Shown in pieces: positions 1 to 7,323 of a stretch of 10,222 nucleotides of DNA. Made by a program: the position numbers and the translations under genes. Numbering within the stretch: position 1 is the stretch's first letter; each line of letters begins with the position of its first letter. Under the pieces are notes generated by a model. It was not told the origin of the DNA. It worked only from the letters and a program-made list of their open reading frames with translations, and did no database searches. This DNA is from Reyranella sp. GTDB lineage: Bacteria; Pseudomonadota; Alphaproteobacteria; Reyranellales; Reyranellaceae. The stretch covers positions 1 through 10,222 of the forward strand of contig JAUXST010000349.1 of the NCBI GenBank assembly GCA_030679805.1. The letters run 5' to 3'.

Positions 1-2
1 TT

Positions 3-155
3 CCAGGCCGCGCGGACGTGGGTGCATTGCGAGTGAGAAGCATCGCAGCCAAGGATTGCCCCTGTGGCGAGTGGCCGGGCAAGGGCCCGGAAGGCAAGTA
101 TCATCCGGCGGTCGTGCTCGATCTCGACTATTGGCTGTTGATGCCGCGGCGCTAG
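3..155 (+). CDS. 3' end of an unidentified reading frame
   Basis: An open frame enters from the left edge and runs 50 codons to a TAG at 153-155. It is not recognised. The readable tail contains a Cys-Pro-Cys-Gly segment, a Gly/Lys-rich stretch (PGKGPEGKYHP) and a hydrophobic end (VVLDLDYWLLMPRR). The frame could be the end of a longer protein or a short gene from GTG at 33. In the first frame a different reading ends at the TGA at 34-36, so an upstream gene could equally stop there and the later part could be a small separate frame. A weak hairpin just after the TAG (160-174) mildly favours a gene end here. No function is proposed. Confidence 0.3.
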   Translation, partial: PGRADVGALRVRSIAAKDCPCGEWPGKGPEGKYHPAVVLDLDYWLLMPRR

Positions 156-159
156 GCGA

Positions 160-174
160 ATTTCGCAGCGAAAT
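160..174. other. Short inverted repeat after the upstream frame
   Basis: ATTTCG - CAG - CGAAAT forms a perfect 6-bp stem with a 3-base loop, five bases after the stop codon of the upstream frame. There is no T-run behind it, so it is at best a weak terminator or a chance palindrome. Confidence 0.25.
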
Positions 175-208
175 CCGGGGCTTAACGCATCGATAGGGTC
201 GACATTCG

Positions 209-236
209 TTGACTTGGAGCCGTTGAGCGCTAAAAA
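209..236 (+). promoter_or_regulatory. Possible sigma-70 promoter of the sdh operon
   Basis: TTGACT (209-214) and TAAAAA (231-236) are separated by 16 bases and lie 37-64 bases upstream of sdhC. The -35 is a five-of-six match to consensus, the -10 is weaker. It is the best promoter-like pair in the 117-base gap before the operon. Nothing else is evident in this gap apart from the Shine-Dalgarno-like GAGG at 259-262. The call rests on sequence resemblance only. Confidence 0.35.
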
Positions 237-272
237 AGCCCAGCCGCTTTCGGCAAGTGAGGTTCCCCCGCG

Positions 273-671
273 ATGAGCGTCGCCAATCGGCCGGTGCATC
301 GGCCGCTTTCCCCGCATCTGCAGGTCTATCGGCCGCAGCTCACCTCCGTCCTGTCGATCCTGCATCGGGCGACCGGCATCGCGCTCTCGGTGGGCGCGCT
401 CTACCTCGCGACCTGGGTGATCTATGCCGCGGCCAGCCCCAAGGCCTACGCCCTGTTCCAGGGCTTCAACACCTCGATCGTGGGCCGCATCGTGCTCGGC
501 GGCTGGCTGTTCTGCGCCTTCTATCATCTGTGCAACGGCATCCGGCACCTGTTCTGGGATGCCGGCTACGGCTTCGAACTCAAGGATGCCTACCGCAGCG
601 GCTGGATCGTCGTCGCCGTGTCGCTGATCGCGACGGCGGTGTCGTGGGTCGTTGGCCTGCGGCTGGTGTGA
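273..671 (+). CDS. sdhC: Succinate dehydrogenase cytochrome b556 subunit
   Basis: SdhC is one of two membrane anchors of complex II; with SdhD it binds haem b and ubiquinone and passes electrons from succinate to the quinone pool. The 132-residue protein has the family length and both signatures: RPLSPHLQVYRPQ..SILHR near residues 10-32, where S28 and R32 match the quinone-site Ser and Arg of E. coli SdhC, and HLCNGIRHLFWD at 85-96, where H85 matches the haem ligand. Three hydrophobic segments are visible (about 33-53, 69-90, 110-130). The ATG at 273 follows GAGG (259-262) at ten bases and gives the normal N-terminus. A longer frame of 142 codons overlapping it is a shadow. First gene of sdhCDAB. 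Confidence 0.96.
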   Translation: MSVANRPVHRPLSPHLQVYRPQLTSVLSILHRATGIALSVGALYLATWVIYAAASPKAYALFQGFNTSIVGRIVLGGWLFCAFYHLCNGIRHLFWDAGYGFELKDAYRSGWIVVAVSLIATAVSWVVGLRLV

Positions 672-681
672 GGAGGCAACG

Positions 682-1065
682 ATGAGCGACCTCAGAACCC
701 CTCTCGCCCGCGCCCGCGGTCTCGGATCGGCCCGCGACGGCCTGCACCACTGGTGGGCACAGCGGCTGACGGCGATCGCGCTGATCCCGCTGGTCGTGTG
801 GTTCGCGATCTCGCTGGTGATGCTGAGCGGCGCCGACCATGCCGTCGTGCGCGCCTGGATCGGCTCGCCGCTGGTCATGGTGCTGCTGATCCTGACGATC
901 GGAGTCGGGCTGCACCACGGCCAGCTCGGCCTGCGGGTGGTGATCGAGGATTACGTCCATGGCGACGGCCGGAAGCTGGCGCTGATCGTCGCCGTCAGGT
1001 TCGTGGCGGTGGTCTTTGGATTGGCCGCCGTCGTGGCCATCCTGCGTATCGGATTCGGAGGCTGA
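682..1065 (+). CDS. sdhD: Succinate dehydrogenase hydrophobic membrane anchor
   Basis: SdhD is the second membrane anchor of complex II, sharing the haem b and the ubiquinone pocket with SdhC. The 127-residue protein has the alphaproteobacterial pattern: a basic N-terminus (RARGLGSARDGLHHWWAQR), three hydrophobic segments (about 29-49, 62-83, 99-122) and HHGQLGLRVVIEDYVH at 78-93. Spacing against E. coli SdhD (His71 to Asp82-Tyr83) makes H79 the likely haem ligand and D90-Y91 the quinone-site pair. The frame stays open upstream to 652, but the ATG at 682 is chosen because a perfect AGGAGG (671-676) sits five bases before it and the earlier start would lie inside sdhC. It begins ten bases after sdhC and ends one base before sdhA. 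Confidence 0.95.
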   Translation: MSDLRTPLARARGLGSARDGLHHWWAQRLTAIALIPLVVWFAISLVMLSGADHAVVRAWIGSPLVMVLLILTIGVGLHHGQLGLRVVIEDYVHGDGRKLALIVAVRFVAVVFGLAAVVAILRIGFGG

Positions 1066-1066
1066 G

Positions 1067-2911
1067 ATGACGGAGGCGAGCAGCGGCAAGAGCAGTGGCG
1101 CCGCGCCGGGCACGGTCAATGTCGGCGGTCGCTCCTATACGGTGATCGACCACGAATACGACGTCGTGGTGGTAGGCGCCGGCGGCGCCGGTCTGCGCGC
1201 CACCCTCGGCATGGCCGAGAAGGGCCTGAAGACGGCCTGCGTCACCAAGGTGTTCCCGACCCGCAGCCACACCGTGGCGGCCCAGGGCGGCATCTCCGCC
1301 TCGCTCGGCAACATGGGGCCCGACGACTGGCGCTGGCACATGTACGACACCGTCAAGGGATCGGACTGGCTGGGCGACCAGGACGCCATCGAATACATGG
1401 TGCGCGAGGCCATCCCGGCGATCGTCGAACTCGAGCACTACGGCGTGCCCTTCAGCCGCACGCCCGAGGGCAAGATCTACCAGCGTCCATTCGGCGGCAT
1501 GACCACCGAGTTCGGCAAGGGCATCGCCCAGCGCACCTGCGCCGCCGCCGACCGCACCGGCCACGCCATCCTGCACACGCTCTACCAGCAGTCGCTCAAG
1601 AACCACGCCGAGTTCTTCATCGAGTATTTCGCCCACGACATCATCATGGACGAGGGTGGCGTCTGCCGCGGCGTCATGGCGTGGAACCTCGACGACGGCA
1701 CCATTCATCGCTTCCGCGCCCACATGGTGGTGCTGGCGACCGGCGGCTACGGCCGCATCTACTTCACCGCGACCTCGGCCCACACCTGCACCGGCGACGG
1801 CGGCGCCATGGCGCTGCGCGCCGGGCTGCCGATCCAGGACATGGAGTTCATCCAGTTCCATCCCACCGGCGTCTATGGCGCCGGCTGCCTGATCACCGAG
1901 GGCGTGCGCGGCGAGGGCGGCTACGTCACCAACGCGAGCGGCGAGCGCTTCATGGAACGCTACGCGCCGTCGGCCAAGGACCTCGCGTCGCGCGACGTCG
2001 TCAGCCGCTCGATGACCATCGAGATCCGCGAAGGCCGCGGCTGCGGCCCGAACAAGGACTACATCGAGCTGCACGTCGAGCATCTCGACCCGAAAGTGAT
2101 CCACGAGCGCCTGCCCGGCATCGCCGAGACGGCGCGCATCTTCGCCGGCGTCGACGTCACGCGTCAGCCGATCCCGATCCTGCCGACCTGCCACTACAAC
2201 ATGGGCGGCATCCCGACCAATGTTCACTGCGAAGTGGTGACGGTGAAGGACGGCGATCCCAACCACGTCGTGCCCGGCCTGATGGCAGTGGGCGAGGCGG
2301 CCTGCGTCTCGGTCCACGGCGCCAACCGGCTCGGCTCCAACTCGCTGCTCGATCTCGTCGTGTTCGGTCGCGCCGCCGCCATCCGCGCCGGCAAGGTGCT
2401 GACGCCGGGCGAGGCGCACCGGCAGATGCCGCATGCCGGCGAAGCGGCCATCGCCCGCCTCGACCGCCTGCGCCACGCCGCGGGCGGCACCGGTACCGCC
2501 CAGCTGCGCAACACGATGCAGCGCACCATGCAGAACGACTGCGCCGTGTTCCGCACCCAGCAGAGCCTCGACGAGGGCTGCGCCAAGATGGACAAGGTGT
2601 TCGACGGCATCGCCGATATCCGCGTAAAAGACCGGTCGATGATCTGGAACTCCGACCTGGTGGAGACGCTGGAGTTCGAGAACCTGATCGTCCAGGCCCA
2701 GGGCACCATCCGCTCGGCCGCCAACCGCAAGGAAAGCCGCGGCGCGCATGCGCGCGAGGACTTCCCGGAACGCAACGACAAGGAATGGATGAAGCACACG
2801 GTCGTGTGGGTCGAGGAGAACGGCAAGACCCGCATCGACTACCGGCCGGTCAATCTCCAGCCGATGTCGAACGACGTGCAATCCTTCCCGCCCAAAGCTC
2901 GTGTGTATTAG
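1067..2911 (+). CDS. sdhA: Succinate dehydrogenase flavoprotein subunit
   Basis: SdhA oxidises succinate to fumarate at a covalently bound FAD on the cytoplasmic face of the membrane (TCA cycle and respiration). The 614-residue protein has the dinucleotide fold GAGGAGLRA at 37-45, the flavinylation site RSHTVAAQGG with H68, and the active-site set H265 (QFHPTG), E278 (ITEGVRGEGG), R309 (LASRDVVSR), H376 (PTCHYNMGG) and R421 (GANRLGSNS). These match E. coli H242, E255, R286, H354 and R399 with a constant offset of 22-23, so the core is intact. The ATG at 1067 follows GGAGG (1057-1061); the frame is open further upstream but inside sdhD. The first roughly 20 residues are a Ser/Gly/Ala-rich extension of low complexity before the conserved start of the fold. 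Confidence 0.98.
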   Translation: MTEASSGKSSGAAPGTVNVGGRSYTVIDHEYDVVVVGAGGAGLRATLGMAEKGLKTACVTKVFPTRSHTVAAQGGISASLGNMGPDDWRWHMYDTVKGSDWLGDQDAIEYMVREAIPAIVELEHYGVPFSRTPEGKIYQRPFGGMTTEFGKGIAQRTCAAADRTGHAILHTLYQQSLKNHAEFFIEYFAHDIIMDEGGVCRGVMAWNLDDGTIHRFRAHMVVLATGGYGRIYFTATSAHTCTGDGGAMALRAGLPIQDMEFIQFHPTGVYGAGCLITEGVRGEGGYVTNASGERFMERYAPSAKDLASRDVVSRSMTIEIREGRGCGPNKDYIELHVEHLDPKVIHERLPGIAETARIFAGVDVTRQPIPILPTCHYNMGGIPTNVHCEVVTVKDGDPNHVVPGLMAVGEAACVSVHGANRLGSNSLLDLVVFGRAAAIRAGKVLTPGEAHRQMPHAGEAAIARLDRLRHAAGGTGTAQLRNTMQRTMQNDCAVFRTQQSLDEGCAKMDKVFDGIADIRVKDRSMIWNSDLVETLEFENLIVQAQGTIRSAANRKESRGAHAREDFPERNDKEWMKHTVVWVEENGKTRIDYRPVNLQPMSNDVQSFPPKARVY

Positions 2912-2919
2912 AGGCACAG

Positions 2920-3699
2920 ATGGCTGAATTCGCACTGCCCGCCAATTCCAGGATCGGCGTCGGCGAGACCTACAAGGCGGCGGCGGGCACCAAGAACGTC
3001 AAGACGTTCAAGGTCTATCGCTGGACGCCGGACGACGGCAAGAACCCCAGCGTCGACACCTACGAAGTCGACATGGACACCTGCGGTCCGATGGTTCTCG
3101 ACGCGCTGATCAAGATCAAGAACGAGATCGACAGCTCGCTCACCTTCCGCCGCTCGTGCCGCGAGGGTGTGTGCGGGTCGTGCGCCATGAACATCGACGG
3201 CACCAATACGCTAGCCTGCACCAAGTTCATCGCCGAGATGAAGGGCGACATCAAGATCTACCCGCTGCCGCACATGCCGGTGGTGCGCGACCTGGTGCCC
3301 GACCTCAACGTACCCTACGCCCAGCTCGCCTCGATCGAGCCCTGGATGAAATCGTCCACCCAGCCGCCGACGCGCGAGCGCCTGCAGTCGCCGGAGGAGC
3401 GCGCCAAGCTCGACGGCCTGTGGGAATGCATCCTGTGCTTCTGCTGCACCACCTCGTGCCCGAGCTACTGGTGGAGCGGCGAGCGCTATCTCGGCCCGGC
3501 TGTGCTGCTGCAGGCCTATCGCTGGATCGCCGACAGCCGCGACGATGCCATCGGCGAGCGCCTCGACGCGCTGGAGGATCCGTTCCGCCTCTATCGCTGC
3601 CACACCATCATGAACTGCACCAAGACCTGCCCCAAGGGCCTCAATCCGGCCAAGGCGATCGCCGAGATCAAGAAGATGATGATCGAACGGACGATTTGA
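2920..3699 (+). CDS. sdhB: Succinate dehydrogenase iron-sulfur subunit
   Basis: SdhB carries electrons from the FAD of SdhA to the quinone site through three Fe-S centres. The 259-residue protein has all ligands: a [2Fe-2S] ferredoxin domain with C80, C85, C88 (CREGVCGSC) and C100, then CILCFCCTTSCP at 170-181 and CHTIMNCTKTCPKG at 227-240, which between them supply the [4Fe-4S] and [3Fe-4S] centres. The ATG at 2920 has GAGG (2911-2914) five bases upstream, overlapping the sdhA stop codon. The frame is open far upstream, but that part is a shadow of sdhA. Last gene of the operon; an intrinsic terminator follows 24 bases after the stop. Confidence 0.97.
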   Translation: MAEFALPANSRIGVGETYKAAAGTKNVKTFKVYRWTPDDGKNPSVDTYEVDMDTCGPMVLDALIKIKNEIDSSLTFRRSCREGVCGSCAMNIDGTNTLACTKFIAEMKGDIKIYPLPHMPVVRDLVPDLNVPYAQLASIEPWMKSSTQPPTRERLQSPEERAKLDGLWECILCFCCTTSCPSYWWSGERYLGPAVLLQAYRWIADSRDDAIGERLDALEDPFRLYRCHTIMNCTKTCPKGLNPAKAIAEIKKMMIERTI

Positions 3700-3723
3700 C
3701 CGCCACGACCAACAAACTCAGCC

Positions 3724-3749
3724 AAGGCGCGCCCACCGGCGCGCCTTTT
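3724..3749 (+). terminator. Rho-independent terminator of sdhCDAB
   Basis: A perfect 10-bp stem, AAGGCGCGCC (3724-3733) pairing with GGCGCGCCTT (3738-3747), has a CACC loop and ends in TTTT (3746-3749). The stem is almost wholly G/C. It sits 24 bases after the sdhB stop and 42 bases before aapJ, so it separates complex II transcription from the next gene. Confidence 0.9.
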
Positions 3750-3791
3750 GCTATGGTGAGCCCGCTGAAGACATATCAGGGGGCTTCAAAC

Positions 3792-4823
3792 ATGTTCAAA
3801 AAATCCATCGCCGCCGCGGCGGCGGCGCTCTCAGCCGTTGTGGCGTTTGCCGCGACGCCGGCCTCGGCCGGCCAGACCTTCGATGCCGTGAAGGCCAAGG
3901 GCTTCGTCCAGTGCGCCGTGAACACCGGCCTGGCCGGCTTCTCCTTCGCCGACAGCCAGGGCAAGTGGACCGGCCTCGACGTCGATCTCTGCAAGGCGAT
4001 CGCCGCCGCCATGTTCGGCAATGCCGAGAAATCGAAGTTCACGCCGACCACGGCCCAGCAGCGCTTCGTGGCGCTGCAGTCGGGCGAGGTCGACGTCATT
4101 ACGCGCAACGCCACGCAGACGCTGATGCGCGACACCGCGCTCGGTTTCAACATCGCCGGCGTGAATTTCTATGATGGCCAGGGCTTCATCGTGCCGACCA
4201 AGAGCGGCATCAAGAGCGCCAAGGAACTGAACGGCGCCACTATCTGCGTCCAGCCGGGCACGACGACGGAACTCAACCTCGCCGACTATTTCCGCGCCAA
4301 CAAGATGACGTTCAAGCCGGTGCTGATCGAGAAGCTCGACGAGCTTCTGCAGGCATACGCCTCCGGTCGCTGCGATTCCTACACGACCGACGCCTCCGGC
4401 CTGGCGGCCGTCCGGGCCGGCCAGCTCGCCGGCAAGGGCGAGCACACGATCCTGCCGGAACGCATCTCCAAGGAGCCGCTCGGTCCGATCGTGCGCCACG
4501 GCGACGACCAGTGGCTCGATCTCGTGAAATGGGTCCTGATGGGCATGATCGAGGCCGAGGAGATGGGCATCACCTCCAAGAACGTCGACGAGATGCTGAA
4601 AAGCGAGGATCCGGCGATCAAGCGCTTCCTCGGTGTCACGCCGGGCTACGGCAAGGCCGTCGGCGTCGACGAGAAGTGGATATACAACGTCGTCAAGCAG
4701 GTCGGGAACTACGGCGAAAGCTACGACCGCAACGTCGGCCCGGCCACGCCGCTCAAGCTCGAACGCGGCCAGAACGCGCTGTGGACCAAGGGCGGCCTGA
4801 TGTACGCCATTCCGTTCCGGTGA
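3792..4823 (+). CDS. aapJ: Amino-acid ABC transporter substrate-binding protein, AapJ type
   Basis: A periplasmic solute-binding protein that would deliver L-amino acids to an ABC permease, like AapJ of the rhizobial general amino acid transporter AapJQMP. The 343 residues are full length. A clear Sec signal peptide (MFKK, then an Ala-rich core, cleavage after ASA at residue 26) is followed by a family 3 solute-binding fold with VQCAVNTGLAGFSF, TRNATQTLMRDT, CVQPGTTTELNLADYF and RCDSYTTDASGLAA, typical of the AapJ branch. ATG 3792 is preferred because AGGGGG (3778-3783) lies eight bases upstream; an in-frame ATG at 3753 would add residues before the signal peptide and abut the terminator. No aapQ, aapM or aapP follows, since the next gene is on the opposite strand, so its permease must lie elsewhere. 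Substrate range is inferred from the family. Confidence 0.9.
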   Translation: MFKKSIAAAAAALSAVVAFAATPASAGQTFDAVKAKGFVQCAVNTGLAGFSFADSQGKWTGLDVDLCKAIAAAMFGNAEKSKFTPTTAQQRFVALQSGEVDVITRNATQTLMRDTALGFNIAGVNFYDGQGFIVPTKSGIKSAKELNGATICVQPGTTTELNLADYFRANKMTFKPVLIEKLDELLQAYASGRCDSYTTDASGLAAVRAGQLAGKGEHTILPERISKEPLGPIVRHGDDQWLDLVKWVLMGMIEAEEMGITSKNVDEMLKSEDPAIKRFLGVTPGYGKAVGVDEKWIYNVVKQVGNYGESYDRNVGPATPLKLERGQNALWTKGGLMYAIPFR

Positions 4824-4826
4824 GTT

Positions 4827-6434
4827 CTAACCGCTGCGCTCGAAACGCATCCGCTTGATGCGGCCGGTCGAGATCTGCAGCGCCACGATGCGGCCGGCGC
4901 GGTCGTGTTCGAGATGGGCGAGCTGGGTCGCCGTGATCCAGCCCGCCGGGCTCACGACCTCGACGGTGTCGGCATCGATGCCGGCCAGAGACCATGCCGG
5001 CCCACCGGCGATCAACGGTCCGCTGACGCCCATGGTGTAATCCGCGCCGCCGCGCCTGACGTGCCAGGTAGCGCCCGAATCGGGCGAGACGTAGGTGCCG
5101 GCGATGGCGGCAGGAACCGGCTTGCGGCGGCCGAGCTTCCTGAAGGCCAGTATCCGGCCGGCGCCGAGGTCGACGCGCAGCGTTCCGGCCCGGCCGGGCT
5201 TCAGCGCGAACTCGAATGAGCCGCGTTCGGCCGCGAACCAGCCGTCCGCCCGGCGGCCGAGGACAAACGGGATGCCGTTCTGGGTGACCACCGCCTCGCC
5301 GTTGCGCCACGCCAAGTCGAACAGCGACGGTTCGTCGGCATTGAACCAGGCGCCCGCGATCGGCTTGATCTCGTCCGCGGTGATAGATGCCGCCAGGGGC
5401 TTCATCTTTTTGTTGCCCTCCAGCGCCAGCGCCGCGATGGCGCGCGCCTGGCGCCAAGGGTCGATGCTGCCGAGGTTGGCGATCACCACCACGGTGAGAC
5501 CGGCCTCCGGCACGCGCAGGAACTCGGTGCGGAAGCCCGGCCACAGCCCGCCGTGGCCGATGGTGGCCAATCCGCGCAGCTCGTCGGCCTGCACGCCGCG
5601 GCGATACTTGTTGGCGTGGCCGCCGGTGAGCGGCGCGGTGGCCGCGAGCTGGGTCGGCAGCGTCCTGGGCTCGAGCGTCGGCTGGTCGAAATGCCTGGAC
5701 CAGATCAGCAGGTCCTCGACGGTGGAGACGAGGCCGCCCTCGCCGCCCTGCGGGTAGGCGTGCGCGGCGCGGCGGAAGCCTGATGTCGCGTCGCCGAGAT
5801 AGCCCGACGCGAGGCCCGGGATCACGGTATCGATCTCCGGCGCCAGCGTCGTGCCGGTCATGCCCAGCGGCTCGAAGATGCGCTCGGCCAGGAACGCGCC
5901 CAGCTTCTTCTTCGCCAGTTTTTCAACGATCAGGCCGAGCAGCAGGAAGTTGGTGTTGCTGTAGAGAAAGCGGCTGCCCGGCGCGAAGTTGAGATGGCGG
6001 TTGCGCAGGCAGGCGGCCAGCAGGTCGGCTGGCCGCGCCGGCTTGTCGAGGCCGTGGCCGCCCAGCCGCAGCAGCTCGAGGAAATCGGGTAGGCCGCTGC
6101 AGTTGCGCATCATCTGGTCGATTGTGACCGGCAGAGGCACGAGCTCGGGCAGGTATTCGTGCGGCGGATCGGCGAGTTCGAGCTTGCCCTCGGCCGCCAG
6201 CATCAGCGCCGCCGTGACGGTGAACTGCTTGCTGACCGAGGCGATGCGAAAGCGCGTCGCCGGGCCGATCGGCACGCCGAGTTCGATGCTGGCAAGGCCA
6301 TAGCCCTTGCAGAGCTCGACGGTGCCGCCGCGCATGACGGCCGCGACGGCACCCGGCGAACCGGCCGCGGTGTAGCGGGAGAACAGCGCATCGACGCGCC
6401 GTTCGAGGGTCAAGGTTCCGATGGATTTGGACAT
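4827..6434 (-). CDS. D-aminopeptidase-like serine hydrolase (peptidase family S12)
   Basis: A 535-residue penicillin-recognising enzyme of the class C beta-lactamase fold. The catalytic set is intact: SVSK at 66-69 (nucleophile S66, K69), YSN at 158-160 and HGG at 294-296. The His-x-Gly in place of Lys-Thr-Gly, the positions and the total length agree closely with Ochrobactrum anthropi D-aminopeptidase DAP (about 520 residues; S62, K65, Y153, H287), which removes N-terminal D-amino acids. The last roughly 190 residues are beta-rich and would correspond to the two small barrel domains of DAP. No signal peptide is seen, so it is probably cytoplasmic. It could instead be an esterase or other S12 hydrolase; substrate is unproved. 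ATG 6434 lacks a clear Shine-Dalgarno. It converges on aapJ with a three-base gap and diverges from the crotonase gene. Confidence 0.85.
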   Translation of the reverse strand: MSKSIGTLTLERRVDALFSRYTAAGSPGAVAAVMRGGTVELCKGYGLASIELGVPIGPATRFRIASVSKQFTVTAALMLAAEGKLELADPPHEYLPELVPLPVTIDQMMRNCSGLPDFLELLRLGGHGLDKPARPADLLAACLRNRHLNFAPGSRFLYSNTNFLLLGLIVEKLAKKKLGAFLAERIFEPLGMTGTTLAPEIDTVIPGLASGYLGDATSGFRRAAHAYPQGGEGGLVSTVEDLLIWSRHFDQPTLEPRTLPTQLAATAPLTGGHANKYRRGVQADELRGLATIGHGGLWPGFRTEFLRVPEAGLTVVVIANLGSIDPWRQARAIAALALEGNKKMKPLAASITADEIKPIAGAWFNADEPSLFDLAWRNGEAVVTQNGIPFVLGRRADGWFAAERGSFEFALKPGRAGTLRVDLGAGRILAFRKLGRRKPVPAAIAGTYVSPDSGATWHVRRGGADYTMGVSGPLIAGGPAWSLAGIDADTVEVVSPAGWITATQLAHLEHDRAGRIVALQISTGRIKRMRFERSG

Positions 6435-6451
6435 GAGAGGCAGTCAAGCGA

Positions 6452-6481
6452 AGCGGCTCGCGCTTGTAAAGCCGAGCCGCT
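6452..6481. repeat. Long inverted repeat in a divergent intergenic region
   Basis: AGCGGCTCG (6452-6460) pairs perfectly with CGAGCCGCT (6473-6481). Inside, GCTT and AAGC extend the stem around a GTA loop with one bulged C. It lies midway in the 78-base gap between the start codons of the serine hydrolase (minus) and the crotonase (plus). Position and symmetry suit an operator for both genes or a 5' leader hairpin; no T-run follows, so a terminator is less likely. Confidence 0.55.
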
Positions 6482-6512
6482 ACCTTGGACCGAACACAGG
6501 AGGAACGCGCCG

Positions 6513-7322
6513 ATGCAGCGCCAGTTCGTGAAGGTAGAGAAAGGCCTGGGTCCGCAAGGCCGAATCGCTGTCGTGCGCTTCGACCGCGGCGACAACATCA
6601 ATGCGTTGAGCCAGCAGGCGATGCGCGAGCTGCGCGATGTGCCGCGCGATTTCGAGGACGATCTCGAAACCTCGGTCGTGATCCTCGCCGGTTCGGCCAA
6701 GGCGTTCTGCGCCGGCTTCGATCTAAAGGATCCGGAAGGCCGCGCACGCGACGGCCTGTCGGTCGGCGAGCGCATCCATCGCCAGCGCCTCGGCCCCAAG
6801 ATGTGCAAGGCCTGGCAGGACATGGACCAGATCACCATCGCCGCGGTCGAAGGCCATTGCGTCGGCGGTGGCGCGGCGCTGGTGGTGTCGCTCGACTTCC
6901 GCACCTGTGGCCGCTCGGCGCACTTCCGCATTCCCGAGATCGAACTGGGCATGAACATGAGCTGGGGTTCGATTCCGCGCATGTTGGCGCTGATGGGCCC
7001 GGCGCGGACCAAGCAGGCGGTGATCCTGGCGTCCGACCGCATCGGCGCCGCCGACGCGCTGGATTGGGGCCTGGTGGAGAAGGTCGTCGACGACGGCCAG
7101 GCGCTCGCGGCGTCGATGGAATTCGCCGAGCGCATCGCGCGCCAGCCGCCGATTCCCGTGCGCATGACCAAGAGCACGGTCAATCGCCTGGCGCACGCGC
7201 TGGACGATCTCGGCGCCCACATGGATGCCGACCAGAACGTCCTGACGGGATTGACCGAGGACTACAAGGAAGGAACCTCGGCGTTCCGCGAAAAGCGCAA
7301 GCCCGTGTTCAAGGGCCGTTAG
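6513..7322 (+). CDS. Enoyl-CoA hydratase/isomerase (crotonase) family protein
   Basis: A 269-residue soluble crotonase-fold enzyme acting on an acyl-CoA thioester. The two oxyanion-hole regions are present: FCAGFDL around residues 65-71 and EGHCVGGGAAL at 113-123. Of the two catalytic glutamates of rat enoyl-CoA hydratase, the second is present (PEIELG, E142, matching rat E164), but the position of the first (E144 in GGGCEL) is A122 here. That is unlike a standard hydratase and more like enoyl-CoA isomerases and other family members that use one acid, so the reaction is not assigned. ATG 6513 is supported by a perfect AGGAGG (6498-6503) nine bases upstream; the frame is open earlier but only as a shadow of the hydrolase gene. 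It stands alone, ending one base before the REP-like element. Confidence 0.88.
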   Translation: MQRQFVKVEKGLGPQGRIAVVRFDRGDNINALSQQAMRELRDVPRDFEDDLETSVVILAGSAKAFCAGFDLKDPEGRARDGLSVGERIHRQRLGPKMCKAWQDMDQITIAAVEGHCVGGGAALVVSLDFRTCGRSAHFRIPEIELGMNMSWGSIPRMLALMGPARTKQAVILASDRIGAADALDWGLVEKVVDDGQALAASMEFAERIARQPPIPVRMTKSTVNRLAHALDDLGAHMDADQNVLTGLTEDYKEGTSAFREKRKPVFKGR

Positions 7323-7323
7323 T

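Noticed and set aside
1681..2919. Upstream extension of the sdhB frame
   Set aside because: The translation is Arg/Pro/His-rich shadow of sdhA; the ATG at 2920 has a ribosome binding site and gives the normal SdhB N-terminus.
995..2935. A 646-codon open frame on the minus strand opposite sdhA
   Set aside because: It mirrors the codon structure of a high-GC gene, its translation is rich in Ala, Val, Arg, His and Asp without any family motif, and sdhA on the other strand is beyond doubt.
3748..3776. TTGCTA and ACATAT 17 bases apart as an aapJ promoter
   Set aside because: The -10 matches consensus poorly and transcription would begin within or after the ribosome binding site at 3778-3783.
3156..3791. 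Upstream extension of the aapJ frame, including an ATG at 3753
   Set aside because: Most is a shadow of sdhB and crosses the terminator; ATG 3792 has a good Shine-Dalgarno and leads directly into a signal peptide.
4753..5544. A 263-codon minus-strand frame and several plus-strand frames over the serine hydrolase
   Set aside because: They are Arg/Gly/Pro-rich shadows of the 4827-6434 gene, which has complete catalytic motifs.
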